Assembly (NCBI GenBank): GCA_021738725.1
Contig: JAIPBE010000002.1
Location: forward strand, 124,001 to 188,000
Source of the DNA: Saprospiraceae bacterium
GTDB taxonomy: Bacteria > Bacteroidota > Bacteroidia > Chitinophagales > Saprospiraceae
Direction: 5' to 3'
DNA length: 64,000 nucleotides
Shown: in pieces, positions 25,828-34,607 of the stretch
Position numbering within the stretch: the first letter of the stretch is position 1
Layout: the number at the start of each line of letters is the position of its first letter
Notes under the pieces: generated by a model
Seen by the model: only the letters and a program-made list of their open reading frames with translations
What the model was told of the DNA's origin: nothing
Database searches by the model: none
Position numbers and translations under genes: made by a program

Positions 25828-28412
25828 TCAATTACAGGTTCTTCGAATATATCCTCAAAAAAATCGGGGGCATCTCCCGGAATTTCATCACCACTCCCAC
25901 TCTGGTATTTTCCACAGTCCAACTCAATATTCACTTTGTCTGGTTTAGCGAAACGGCGTTTTGTATCGATGGCGGCCGGGCTATACTTTTCCAATCTTTT
26001 GAGCGCCTCTGAAAAGATCGGCCGCGCCAGAACGGAGCCCTGTCCGTCATTCGGACTGATAAAGCGGATCCAGCGATCTTCGCCGCCCACCCAGGTACCG
26101 ATCACCAGCCCAGGGGTGATCCCAATGAACCAGCCGTCCGCGTAAAAGTTGGTAGTCCCCGTTTTTCCGCCAAATTCACTTTTCACCCCGGCAAAACCGG
26201 GTGCACCTCTGGTGGCGTATTTCAACATTTCGACCATCACATAGTTTGCTTCGCTGCTCAGGGCCCGACGCTCCAGAGGCACATCCTGGTAAATCACCCG
26301 GCCGTGGGCATCTTCGATCCGTTTCACCATAACCGGTTTGTTATACACACCATCATTCGCAAAAGTGGCGTATGCGCCGGTCATTTCCAGTGCGCTCAGA
26401 TCTGCAGAACCCAGACATATGGAAGGCGAAGCAGGCACTCGGAGTCGTCCATTCGGTAAGCGAGCCGAACTATCGATGCCCATATTATTGATGAGACCAC
26501 GAACGGGCTCTGTATCTCCGAGTTGCTTCATCAGGTAGACCGAAAACGTATTTTTTGATTTGCGGAGACCATCAAACAAGGTCAATGATTCACCTGTGTA
26601 GGTGTCAAAATTTCGAGGTGTCCATTCTTTCTCCAAATGGAAATTGGCCTCACCGGGAACAATAGTCTGTGGGTTATCCAGCAAGCGAGTACATGGTGAG
26701 ATCGATTGCAGGGCGACAGCAGTGGCATAAACAAAAGGCTTGAACGTACTGCCCACCTGCCGGTCTGAAGTCACATGGTCATATTGGAAAAACCGGTAAT
26801 CCACACCCCCGACCCAACCGCGGATCTGGCCATTGGAAGGATCTATCGCCACGACGCCTGTTTGCAGGATCATTCGGTGATATTTCAGTGAATCCATGGG
26901 CGACATCAGCGTGTCCTTTTCAAACCGAGGAGATTCATAGTCAAAGACGACCATTCGCACTTTCTCGTTCAACATCTTGTCCGTAGCCTTCTGAAATGCC
27001 GTCCACTTCTTTTGAAGTTCATCCCAAAGAGGCCCTTTCATAATCTTCGAATAATCCTTGACCATGTCTTTGGAGATCAGCTTCAACTCCTGAAGTTCCT
27101 GCAGATAACCCCTCTTATTGTTCTCACGAAGCATGCGGATCATATCAACATCCCGCAACAGGAGTCTGCCGATCTTCAAGCCGTGCTCTTCGACAAAGGG
27201 TTCGAACAGGGATGCCCGGATACTGATATACCGGTCCATCTGTCCCACCTGATCATGGAGGGTTTGTTTCCTCATGTCAACATCCGCATCTGTGGTCTCC
27301 GGATCACGACGGGTCCAGGGATCCATACCTCTCCACACCCGCCAGAACTTCTTCTGCAAGGCTGGCATATGGGCAGCGACAGCGGCCTCCAGATGGAATT
27401 GAACAGCCGTATCGATAGTAGAATAGATGCGCAGTCCATCTCGCCAGATGTCGTATTTCTCTCCATTTGACTTTCTGCATTCCGGACGATCCAGAATATC
27501 CATGACCTCCTTACGCAAACCCATTCGGGCATATGGTGCCATGCCCTCATCATGGGAAAACTTCTTAAAGCGGGTCATATCAATGGGGGTGGCCTTCAAT
27601 TCATTCGCGGCCTCCCTGGACAGAAAGCCGTGCTTGACCATCTGGTTAATCACAACATTGCGTCTGGTCATCGTCAACTCGGGCCGACGCGCTGGATTGT
27701 AAAGCGATGGATTCTGTAGCATGCCCACTAATGTGGCCGCTTCTGAAATAGAGAGTGAATCCTGGGTTTCTCCAAAATAGATCTCAGATGCCGCCTTGAT
27801 CCCATACGCACCATTGATGAAGTTGAAATGATTGAGGTACATCGCCAGGATCTCTTCCTTGGTATAAGAACGTTCCAGCTTGACGGCGGTGATCCATTCC
27901 TTCATCTTGGTGGCCACCAGGGTGAAGGTTTTTTCGATCTTCCCCATTCCCGAAAAATCCCGGTTGGAGTACAACAGTTTGGCTAACTGCTGCGTAATGG
28001 TGCTTCCGCCTCCCGAACTCGATTGTCCTAGAAAAACGGTCTTGAAGGCCACCCGGCCCAGAGCTCGAAAGTCGATTCCGGAATGCTCATTATACCGGAA
28101 ATCCTCCGTCGTGATCAGGGCATTGACCAAATTTGGCGACAGCTGATCATATGTGACTGGCACACGATTCTCGATGTAGTAGCGTCCGAGTAGGGCACCA
28201 TCAATGGCAAAGACCTGAGAAGCCAACTTGTTGTTTGGATTCTCCAGGTCCTCAAAGGTGGGGAGGTCTTGAAAGGAGAGATAGGTCAACCAGACGATCA
28301 TCAGGAGAATTCCGGCAAAGAAGCCTCTCCAGATCCAACGCATCCACCGCTCTTGTGCGGGACGATGCTGACGATTCATCCAACGAAATCCACTCATAGG
28401 TTGCGAAGACAT
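25824..28412 (-). CDS. mrcA: Penicillin-binding protein 1A, bifunctional transglycosylase/transpeptidase
   Basis: 862 residues. A membrane anchor at about 28-48 is followed by a GT51 transglycosylase domain with catalytic Glu103 in TTEDFRYNEHSG and GGGSTITQQLAKLL (134-147). The transpeptidase domain has STFKPF (SxxK), SKN and KTGTTN. It polymerises and cross-links peptidoglycan in the periplasm. It lies 69 bases after aroB and is coupled to the HEAT-cyclophilin lipoprotein. Confidence 0.96.
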   Translation of the reverse strand: MSSQPMSGFRWMNRQHRPAQERWMRWIWRGFFAGILLMIVWLTYLSFQDLPTFEDLENPNNKLASQVFAIDGALLGRYYIENRVPVTYDQLSPNLVNALITTEDFRYNEHSGIDFRALGRVAFKTVFLGQSSSGGGSTITQQLAKLLYSNRDFSGMGKIEKTFTLVATKMKEWITAVKLERSYTKEEILAMYLNHFNFINGAYGIKAASEIYFGETQDSLSISEAATLVGMLQNPSLYNPARRPELTMTRRNVVINQMVKHGFLSREAANELKATPIDMTRFKKFSHDEGMAPYARMGLRKEVMDILDRPECRKSNGEKYDIWRDGLRIYSTIDTAVQFHLEAAVAAHMPALQKKFWRVWRGMDPWTRRDPETTDADVDMRKQTLHDQVGQMDRYISIRASLFEPFVEEHGLKIGRLLLRDVDMIRMLRENNKRGYLQELQELKLISKDMVKDYSKIMKGPLWDELQKKWTAFQKATDKMLNEKVRMVVFDYESPRFEKDTLMSPMDSLKYHRMILQTGVVAIDPSNGQIRGWVGGVDYRFFQYDHVTSDRQVGSTFKPFVYATAVALQSISPCTRLLDNPQTIVPGEANFHLEKEWTPRNFDTYTGESLTLFDGLRKSKNTFSVYLMKQLGDTEPVRGLINNMGIDSSARLPNGRLRVPASPSICLGSADLSALEMTGAYATFANDGVYNKPVMVKRIEDAHGRVIYQDVPLERRALSSEANYVMVEMLKYATRGAPGFAGVKSEFGGKTGTTNFYADGWFIGITPGLVIGTWVGGEDRWIRFISPNDGQGSVLARPIFSEALKRLEKYSPAAIDTKRRFAKPDKVNIELDCGKYQSGSGDEIPGDAPDFFEDIFEEPVIE

Positions 28413-28481
28413 CCGGCAAAGGTAGTGAAAGGAGAGAAGCCTGTTGTGCCCAAGTTCTCAGAAAAATAACAGCACTTAAGG

Positions 28482-29534
28482 CTATTCATTTGGCGGATAA
28501 AACCCGGAATACGCCTGTAGAGCACTGCGCGATTGTTGCTCAGAAACTTCTTGATGAACCACTCCTTTTCCCAGGTCCTCCAGAAGGACCATGCGAATGG
28601 AGGTCCCTGCATTCTTTTTATCATTTCGCAAATACCCCAGGCAGGCGTCTTCAAGAAAGATTCCTCCAGTCAGGCGAGGATAGTACTTCGTCAATACGGA
28701 CCGGATCTCCATCCAGGACCCTTCATCCAGTCGATCGATCTGGAAGGATATCCATGATTCCATCAGCATGCCTGCAGCAACTGCTTCGCCATGCCGGATA
28801 GGCGTCCCATTCACCAGGGCGACACTCTCGATGGCATGCCCCAAAGAATGGCCAAAATTGAGAAGTTTCCGCTGAGATTTTTCAAGTGGATCTTGTTCGA
28901 CAATCTCCATCTTCACCCCTGCAGCACGTTCGATCATCTCTTCAGACAACCGCCCATCGGGCGAGATCGTGCAGATATCCTTCCACAGATTTCCATCCGC
29001 GATCAATGCATGCTTGAATACCTCTGCCATACCAGATCTGTATTCTGTTTGCGGCAGGGTATCCAGGAAGACATTGTCAATCACCAGGGCCAGAGGGGAC
29101 GAAAATGTGCCCACACTATTCTTGATTCCTCCATGATCGATCCCGGTTTTAGAGCCTATGGCTGCATCCACCTGCCCCAATAAGGAGGTAGGGACGTGGA
29201 CAAAAGGGACACCACGTTTGTAGGTTGAAGCGACAAAACCTCCCAGATCGGTGACAACACCACCTCCCAGGTTGATGAGAAGTGTGCTTCTGTCCGCTGC
29301 ACAGTCTAGTAATCTGGACCATAACCGCATCGCCTGCTCCAATCCCTTGCTTTCTTCCCCTGCAGGAATGACCAGGGGATCCCCCTGCCATCGGATGGCG
29401 TCGCGAAACCGGGGCAGACAATGCTCACACGTATGACTGTCTACCAGGATCTCAATGTTGGAAAAATGCTGACCCTCCAACCAATTCGCAAATCTGGTGA
29501 GTGCATTTGTGCCGGAAAAATGGGATATGAGCAT
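28482..29534 (-). CDS. aroB: 3-dehydroquinate synthase
   Basis: Second step of the shikimate pathway, cyclising DAHP to 3-dehydroquinate with NAD and zinc. 350 residues with LINLGGGVVTDLGGFVAS, TSLLGQVDAAIGSKTGIDHG, the metal-ligand region RKLLNFGHSLGHAIE and GEAVAAGM, all characteristic. It is on the same strand as DinB upstream (10-base gap) and PBP1A downstream. Confidence 0.96.
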   Translation of the reverse strand: MLISHFSGTNALTRFANWLEGQHFSNIEILVDSHTCEHCLPRFRDAIRWQGDPLVIPAGEESKGLEQAMRLWSRLLDCAADRSTLLINLGGGVVTDLGGFVASTYKRGVPFVHVPTSLLGQVDAAIGSKTGIDHGGIKNSVGTFSSPLALVIDNVFLDTLPQTEYRSGMAEVFKHALIADGNLWKDICTISPDGRLSEEMIERAAGVKMEIVEQDPLEKSQRKLLNFGHSLGHAIESVALVNGTPIRHGEAVAAGMLMESWISFQIDRLDEGSWMEIRSVLTKYYPRLTGGIFLEDACLGYLRNDKKNAGTSIRMVLLEDLGKGVVHQEVSEQQSRSALQAYSGFYPPNE

Positions 29535-29543
29535 GACTCGGCT

Positions 29544-30023
29544 TTAGGATTCGGGAAGAACCTGCTTGAGCAGGAGATTGACCTGTCCCAAATGATACAC
29601 ATCGTGATCAATGACCCCCTGGATCATAAATGCCCAGGAATACGATCGTCCCGGCACCTGCTCATCCAGGGTGGCAGAGGGCAGATCCGAAAGACCTTCC
29701 ATGATCTCCTGTTGAAGATCCACCATCCGGCGCACCAGTTCCTGCCATCCTCTTTCATCCACAGATGCCTTAGTCCAATCCGTGCCCGGGAGAAGATCAA
29801 AATCATCCTCCCCCTGAAGTTTTTGAGCGACGTAATTGCGCCAGGCGACGACATGCCCGAGAAGGCCAGCAATGGAAGCACCTTTTTCCAGACTAAAATT
29901 GACCGCATCCGAAGGGATACGTTCCAGGGTTTCCATCCATGATGGGCCAAACCAGGGGCTTCCGGAAAACAGATTATCGAATTGTTCGATCAAATCAATT
30001 ATACGCTCTTGTTGTCTCATCAT
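29544..30023 (-). CDS. DinB/YfiT-like four-helix protein
   Basis: 159 residues from the ATG at 30023, which overlaps the stop of the upstream gene (ATGA). The four-helix DinB fold is suggested by the metal-ligand histidines: GHVVAW near 60 and a C-terminal DHDVYHLGQ (HxxxH). Relatives are thiol-dependent S-transferases (bacillithiol or mycothiol type) of largely unknown substrate. A longer reading to 30050 lies inside the upstream gene and is rejected. Confidence 0.83.
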   Translation of the reverse strand: MMRQQERIIDLIEQFDNLFSGSPWFGPSWMETLERIPSDAVNFSLEKGASIAGLLGHVVAWRNYVAQKLQGEDDFDLLPGTDWTKASVDERGWQELVRRMVDLQQEIMEGLSDLPSATLDEQVPGRSYSWAFMIQGVIDHDVYHLGQVNLLLKQVLPES

Positions 30024-30313
30024 GCTTTGTTGATCAGGGCTACACTCCACGCTTCAGCCCTTTCCTGAAACAGGGACTTTGTCCTTTTCCAGGTTTGGAC
30101 GAACAACTCCGTTTGCCTGTAGGCATTCAAGGTATCTTCACTATCCCATTGACTATAAGTGAACATGATCTCCGGGTGCCGAACATCCTGAAGTAATTCT
30201 ACCGAGTGACAACCCGGTTGTGCCCGAATTCGCTCCCGAACTTCCTCAAACAGCCTGTGGAACTGCTGGATCGAATCCTGTCTAAAGGTCATTTTGACAA
30301 TGCGTTGAATCAT
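30020..30313 (-). CDS. Antibiotic biosynthesis monooxygenase (ABM) domain protein
   Basis: 97 residues, a single dimeric ferredoxin-like ABM domain: IVKMTFRQDSIQQFHRLFEEVRERI then GCHSVELLQDVRHPEIMFTYSQWDSEDTLNAY in the usual order (quoted in parts). Such proteins oxidise quinol-like compounds or simply bind small ligands. Start and stop overlap both neighbours by four bases, so the SAM-enzyme, ABM and DinB genes form one translation-coupled unit. Confidence 0.88.
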   Translation of the reverse strand: MIQRIVKMTFRQDSIQQFHRLFEEVRERIRAQPGCHSVELLQDVRHPEIMFTYSQWDSEDTLNAYRQTELFVQTWKRTKSLFQERAEAWSVALINKA

Positions 30314-31083
30314 ACAGGCGTAAAATCAATTAACACGGAGTCATCCATTTTCAAATTGAGCAGACTGGCGGCATTTCCAGTCCGGACGGCAATCTCCAGA
30401 AATCCGGCGGCATTAAAAAGTAAAAGTGGTTCTCCCTCACTGACATCTCCATAATGTGATGAAATCCGTTCGATCACATCATGCGGACGAAAATGAAATC
30501 GGAATGGCCTACCCTGCCCGATCTCTTCGAATAATGTCAGATGCACATTAACCACTACATTTTCAAACCGATCCACATGAATCACATTCCCTCTGATCCA
30601 GTCCTTTTGGGTGACTGGATGCAACCACAGTCGTTCTTCCGTGTGGTCTACCCGCTCTGACCAACCTGTTGGATCAGGTTCTGCCGTCCAGGATGTGATC
30701 GCATGGTGCACCTGGTCGAGCACTGCCCTGAATCCCTGGTTGAAGGTGCCGACCCGGAAGATCTTGGCCGGGAGTGGATTGAACAAAAGAGACAACAGGC
30801 CATTGTCGGGCACCAGGAACCAATGCCCATGATGACAGGTAAGTAAAAGAGATGGTTGAGCACTGTAAAACAGATTGACCATGACCACATGCCAGCTCCC
30901 TTCCGGAAAGGATCTGTAGGACTGCAAAACGAAATATGCAGCCTGGGAAACGGCGAATGGGAGCACCTCATGCGTTAGGTCAACACAATGTATGGCAGGA
31001 TCCGCACGCAAACAGGTCCCCTTCACCATGGCGGCATATGGGTCCTGATGGCCAAAATCACTGGTCAGGGTTATGATCTGCAA
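30310..31083 (-). CDS. SAM hydroxide adenosyltransferase (DUF62) family protein
   Basis: 257 residues, beginning with IITLTSDFGHQDPYAAMVKG, the signature of the fluorinase/chlorinase-like fold that in most bacteria splits S-adenosylmethionine to adenosine and methionine using water. Later DNGLLS and GNVIHVDRFENVVVN fit the trimeric family. Why cells destroy SAM this way is unclear. It heads the ABM-DinB unit. A palindromic TAAATTTA at 31118-31125 is a weak -7 candidate. Confidence 0.9.
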   Translation of the reverse strand: MQIITLTSDFGHQDPYAAMVKGTCLRADPAIHCVDLTHEVLPFAVSQAAYFVLQSYRSFPEGSWHVVMVNLFYSAQPSLLLTCHHGHWFLVPDNGLLSLLFNPLPAKIFRVGTFNQGFRAVLDQVHHAITSWTAEPDPTGWSERVDHTEERLWLHPVTQKDWIRGNVIHVDRFENVVVNVHLTLFEEIGQGRPFRFHFRPHDVIERISSHYGDVSEGEPLLLFNAAGFLEIAVRTGNAASLLNLKMDDSVLIDFTPV

Positions 31084-31196
31084 GGCAGATAAGGTTTTAC
31101 TCTCATTGAAATTGCTGTAAATTTACGAGGCTCATCGAGATTGCCATGATCGGGATCTGTTCCTGCATAGTGGGAACTTTTTCTATCCCTAAATCC

Positions 31197-31204
31197 TTTC
31201 TTTG
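31197..31204 (+). promoter_or_regulatory. Candidate -7 element of phoH
   Basis: TTTCTTTG, the same octamer as the acpP -7 element, 34 bases before the phoH TTG start. No good -33 partner at 19 bases, so support is weak. Confidence 0.3.
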
Positions 31205-31238
31205 CCACAGCCTGTACACCTCTTAAATTGAGACTTGC

Positions 31239-32276
31239 TTGAGTGAAATTATTTTGAATATAGAGGGGATTGAGTTGATCGACCTCTATGGCGAAAAAAA
31301 CAGCAAACTGAAGCTGCTGAAAACTGCCTTTCCGGAAGTGACATTTACATCCCGGGGACATGCCATCAAACTGGCTGGCGAAAAGAAGTTTACCCAAAAA
31401 GCCAAGGCGAAGATCGAATTGATGGTCCGCCTGATCAAGGCAGAACATGAACTGACTATTCAAGTCATTGAAGATCTCCTGAATGGCGCAAACCCTTTTG
31501 ATACAAGACCTGCAAATGGCGCGGGAGGGCAGGTGATCGTCTATGGTCGGAATGGACAGCCTATCAAAGCCAAGACGGCGAATCAAAAGGTGCTGGTAGA
31601 TAGCGTTGAGCACAATGACATTGTCTTTGCCGTCGGCCCGGCAGGAACTGGAAAAACTTACACTGCTGTGGCTCTGGCTGTTCGGGCACTTAAAAATAAA
31701 CTGGTCAAGAAGATCATCCTCACACGACCTGCTGTAGAAGCGGGTGAAAGCCTGGGCTTCTTACCGGGCGACCTGAAAGAAAAGGTGGATCCCTATCTCC
31801 GTCCATTATATGATGCTCTGGATGATCTCTTCCCTCCGGACAAACTCGCCCATTTCATGGCAAACCGGGTGATCGAGATAGCACCCCTGGCATTCATGCG
31901 TGGCCGGACCCTCGACCATTCTTTCATCATCCTGGATGAAGCCCAGAATGCTACGAGCATGCAATTGAAGATGTTTCTCACCCGATTGGGCCCTTCGGCA
32001 CAATGTGTGATCACGGGTGATCTCTCGCAAGTAGACCTTCCCTTCCACCAAAAATCAGGTCTACAGCAAAGCATTGATCTGCTGGCCGATTTGGATGGCG
32101 TAGGAACTGTGTATCTACAGGCTGAAGACGTAGTCCGACACCGTTTGGTCAAAGAAATCATTCGGGCGTATGAGCGATCAGATCAGTTCGCCCGCGAATC
32201 GCGTGAACGCAGACAACGGGAGAAAGAAGAAGGATTTGGTCGGCTACCACTACCCCCCCCAATTGAAGAAGAATGA
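31239..32276 (+). CDS. phoH: PhoH family ATPase
   Basis: 345 residues from a TTG start that gives the family-typical N-terminus SEIILNIEGIELIDLYG; no in-frame ATG fits. Walker A GPAGTGKT is at 133-140, Walker B in FIILDEAQNAT, and GDLSQVDLP later, as in PhoH/YbeZ proteins linked to RNA metabolism and ribosome maturation. The C-terminus is basic and acidic, then ends in LPLPPPIEEE encoded over a run of eight C residues (32253-32260). It overlaps osmC by ATGA. Confidence 0.92.
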   Translation: MSEIILNIEGIELIDLYGEKNSKLKLLKTAFPEVTFTSRGHAIKLAGEKKFTQKAKAKIELMVRLIKAEHELTIQVIEDLLNGANPFDTRPANGAGGQVIVYGRNGQPIKAKTANQKVLVDSVEHNDIVFAVGPAGTGKTYTAVALAVRALKNKLVKKIILTRPAVEAGESLGFLPGDLKEKVDPYLRPLYDALDDLFPPDKLAHFMANRVIEIAPLAFMRGRTLDHSFIILDEAQNATSMQLKMFLTRLGPSAQCVITGDLSQVDLPFHQKSGLQQSIDLLADLDGVGTVYLQAEDVVRHRLVKEIIRAYERSDQFARESRERRQREKEEGFGRLPLPPPIEEE

Positions 32277-32686
32277 TGACATCTACCGTAACCTATCTGG
32301 GCGATCTACGCACTCGGGCCACCCATCTCCAATCCGGAGAGGTCATTCTGACGGATGCGCCGTTGGACAACCAGGGTAAGGGTGAAGCTTTTTCGCCGAC
32401 AGACCTGTGTGCCACATCGCTGGCTTCCTGTATCCTGACCATCATGGGTATTCATGCTCGAGATCATCAGATCGATATGCAGGGCACCACCGCTCACGTC
32501 CAGAAGATCATGGTTGCCGATCCGGACCGCCGTATCAGCCAGATCGACCTGGAGATCAGGATGCCAACAAAACTTTGGACAGAGGAGGAAAAAGATGTTC
32601 TCGTGCAGGCTGCAGCATCCTGTCCCGTGTGCAGAAGCCTCCATCCTGCACTGATCATTCGCAAGACCATCACCTGGCCCGAATGA
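32273..32686 (+). CDS. OsmC family protein
   Basis: 137 residues with the two redox cysteines expected for OsmC/Ohr-type peroxidases: Cys53 in CATSLASCILTIMG (Cys46 also present) and Cys117 in ASCPVCRSLHP, where a third Cys120 makes a CxxC. Such enzymes reduce organic hydroperoxides with thiols. The start overlaps phoH, and the stop directly abuts the convergent aspartoacylase-like gene. Confidence 0.9.
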   Translation: MMTSTVTYLGDLRTRATHLQSGEVILTDAPLDNQGKGEAFSPTDLCATSLASCILTIMGIHARDHQIDMQGTTAHVQKIMVADPDRRISQIDLEIRMPTKLWTEEEKDVLVQAAASCPVCRSLHPALIIRKTITWPE

Positions 32687-33637
32687 TTATTTACCCTCCG
32701 TACCTATGTGAAACAGGGCATCACCAATACTGACCACTGCGGCATTGTTGTGCCCGATGATATACCCGTCTTTCGGGGCAATAACCGGAAAGAATGCCCT
32801 CCCCTGAGGATCATGAATATCCCCGAGCTTTTGCCCCTTTTTGACCACATCACCTGAAGCATGTGACCACAAAAACAATCCTGCTGCCTGTGCTCGTACC
32901 CACAACGTCTGGTGGATCGTCTTTACTTCCCTCAGTGCTTCCGATTTTAACGACATACCGGCGTGAAAAAGCACTCGTTGGATACCTGCCAACCCTTCAT
33001 GGATAGAGAACAGATCATATCGCTCTGCTTCTCCCCCTTCAAAAACGATGGCCACCTTCCCCATATCCGTTGCTGTTTTTCGCAATGACTTCGCAATCAA
33101 CGGCTTGTGGACCAGAAAGGGGGCGCCGAATATACCTGCCAGCTCCATGCTCGCCTCTGACCGCGTGGTATACCGGATCTGAGGATAATTGTATCGGGAG
33201 CCCCCACCTGTATGAAGGTCGATCACCATATCTGCAACCGGCATCAATTCACGAGTGACCAGGGAGGCCACTCTCGAGGCCAATGAACCGCGAGATGACC
33301 CTGGAAAGCTTCGATTGACATCTTTCCCATCCGGGACATCCCTTGAAAAGTTGATAAATCCAAAGACGTTCAGCAGTGGAACAGTGATCACCGCTCCTCG
33401 TTGAAGATCGCTGAACATTCCGGCTGTCAAGCCGCGGCGCAGGATCTCGATACTGTTGATCTCATCCCCATGCATACCGGCTATCAGCAAGAGAACAGGC
33501 CCCGGCTCACTGGCTTGATACACATGTACAGCGACATCAATAGCGGTGCCGGAAGGTAATCGACCAATGGGGAAATCAAGGACTACATGCTCGTTAAAAG
33601 GCACAGCCTTCTTCTTCAAGACGATCGGATGCGGCAT
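32687..33637 (-). CDS. Succinylglutamate desuccinylase/aspartoacylase family protein
   Basis: 316 residues of the M14 zinc-carboxypeptidase-like fold: metal ligands His56 and Glu59 in AGMHGDEINS, DLHTGGGSRYNYPQ downstream, and EGGE near residue 200. A C-terminal beta-barrel (SGDVVKKGQKLGDIHDPQG) resembles a lipoyl/biotinyl-like domain. It lies 12 bases after a RimK-type ligase on the same strand, so it may remove the group that RimK adds, rather than act in arginine catabolism, for which no partners are seen. Confidence 0.87.
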   Translation of the reverse strand: MPHPIVLKKKAVPFNEHVVLDFPIGRLPSGTAIDVAVHVYQASEPGPVLLLIAGMHGDEINSIEILRRGLTAGMFSDLQRGAVITVPLLNVFGFINFSRDVPDGKDVNRSFPGSSRGSLASRVASLVTRELMPVADMVIDLHTGGGSRYNYPQIRYTTRSEASMELAGIFGAPFLVHKPLIAKSLRKTATDMGKVAIVFEGGEAERYDLFSIHEGLAGIQRVLFHAGMSLKSEALREVKTIHQTLWVRAQAAGLFLWSHASGDVVKKGQKLGDIHDPQGRAFFPVIAPKDGYIIGHNNAAVVSIGDALFHIGTEGK

Positions 33638-33649
33638 AGATCCTGTATA

Positions 33650-34540
33650 TTATTCTTCTTCATCTTTTTCCAGAATCAATCGCTCCATATATCGGACGAT
33701 ATGACCGGCAATATTTTGTCCTGTTACCTTCTGAATGCCTTCCAACCCGGGCGAGGCATTGATCTCCAATACCAATGGACCACGATTGGACTCGAGGATA
33801 TCCACCCCGGCAACACCCAATCCGAGTGCAGAGGCAGCACGAATTGCCACTGCTTCGCCCAGGGGTGTCAGCTTGGCATTGTATGCAACTCCGCCCTGGT
33901 GCAGATTTGAGCGAAATTCACCTTCTCTCGCGACACGTTTCATCGCTCCTACCACCTGTCCGTCTACCACCAGCACCCGCACATCTTCACCCTTGGATTC
34001 TGCAATAAACTCCTGGACGAAATAGGGTTCTTCTCGGGTCATCGTTTCCAGTACCTGCTTCAATTCCTGGTGTGTATGAACCAGCTTGACGCCCAATCCA
34101 TGTGTGCTTTCCAACGCTTTGACAATGCAGGGAAAGCCACCGACCTGCTCCTCGATCAGACGAATGTTAGCCCCGGGTTCCGCCATCACCGTTACCGGCA
34201 CATCAATACCCTTCTTGGTCAGTCGTTGCAGGCTGTGCAATTTATCCCTCGCCTGTACGAGGGCCCTGGAGGGTAATGTGGCCGGTACTTTCAACCACTC
34301 GAAATGGCGAATCAAGGCCGCACCTTCCTGGGTAAATGTGGCACCGATTCGGGGAATAATACCGTCAGGAATGTGTAATTGTTTATCCTGATAAAAGATC
34401 TGTGCACCTTCCTTACCCAATAGTAGGCTGCATCGAGAATAATCTACCAATACAGGTATATGCCCTTGGGCGATGCAAGCTTTGTAAAGGCTCTGTGTAC
34501 TATATAGACCAGGCCCTCGAGTGAGAATGGCAATTTCCAT
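33650..34540 (-). CDS. rimK: RimK family ATP-grasp ligase (alpha-L-glutamate ligase type)
   Basis: 296 residues with an N-terminal Rossmann-like part (MEIAILTRGPGLYSTQSLYKA in pieces) and an ATP-grasp domain: PCIVKALESTHGLGVKL, PYFVQEFIAESKGEDVRV and the metal site LVLEINASPGLEGIQ. RimK adds glutamates to ribosomal protein S6 in other bacteria; relatives make cofactor or peptide tails. A TACATTTG -7 element and a near-perfect AGGAGG ribosome-binding site precede the start, rare in this window. Confidence 0.9.
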   Translation of the reverse strand: MEIAILTRGPGLYSTQSLYKACIAQGHIPVLVDYSRCSLLLGKEGAQIFYQDKQLHIPDGIIPRIGATFTQEGAALIRHFEWLKVPATLPSRALVQARDKLHSLQRLTKKGIDVPVTVMAEPGANIRLIEEQVGGFPCIVKALESTHGLGVKLVHTHQELKQVLETMTREEPYFVQEFIAESKGEDVRVLVVDGQVVGAMKRVAREGEFRSNLHQGGVAYNAKLTPLGEAVAIRAASALGLGVAGVDILESNRGPLVLEINASPGLEGIQKVTGQNIAGHIVRYMERLILEKDEEE

Positions 34541-34556
34541 TTATGTGCTACCTCCT

Positions 34557-34604
34557 CAAATGTAAGCGTAATTCTGTCTGCAGAATGAAAGGGTGTTATA
34601 TTTG
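34557..34604. promoter_or_regulatory. Divergent promoter region between rimK and the MFS gene
   Basis: On the minus strand TACATTTG (34557-34564) is an exact -7 match for rimK, followed at once by GAGGAGG. On the plus strand TATATTTG (34597-34604) is an exact -7 match whose last base is three bases before the ATG at 34608, with TCTG 20 bases upstream. If this is the MFS promoter, the message would be leaderless. Confidence 0.45.
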
Positions 34605-34607
34605 GAG

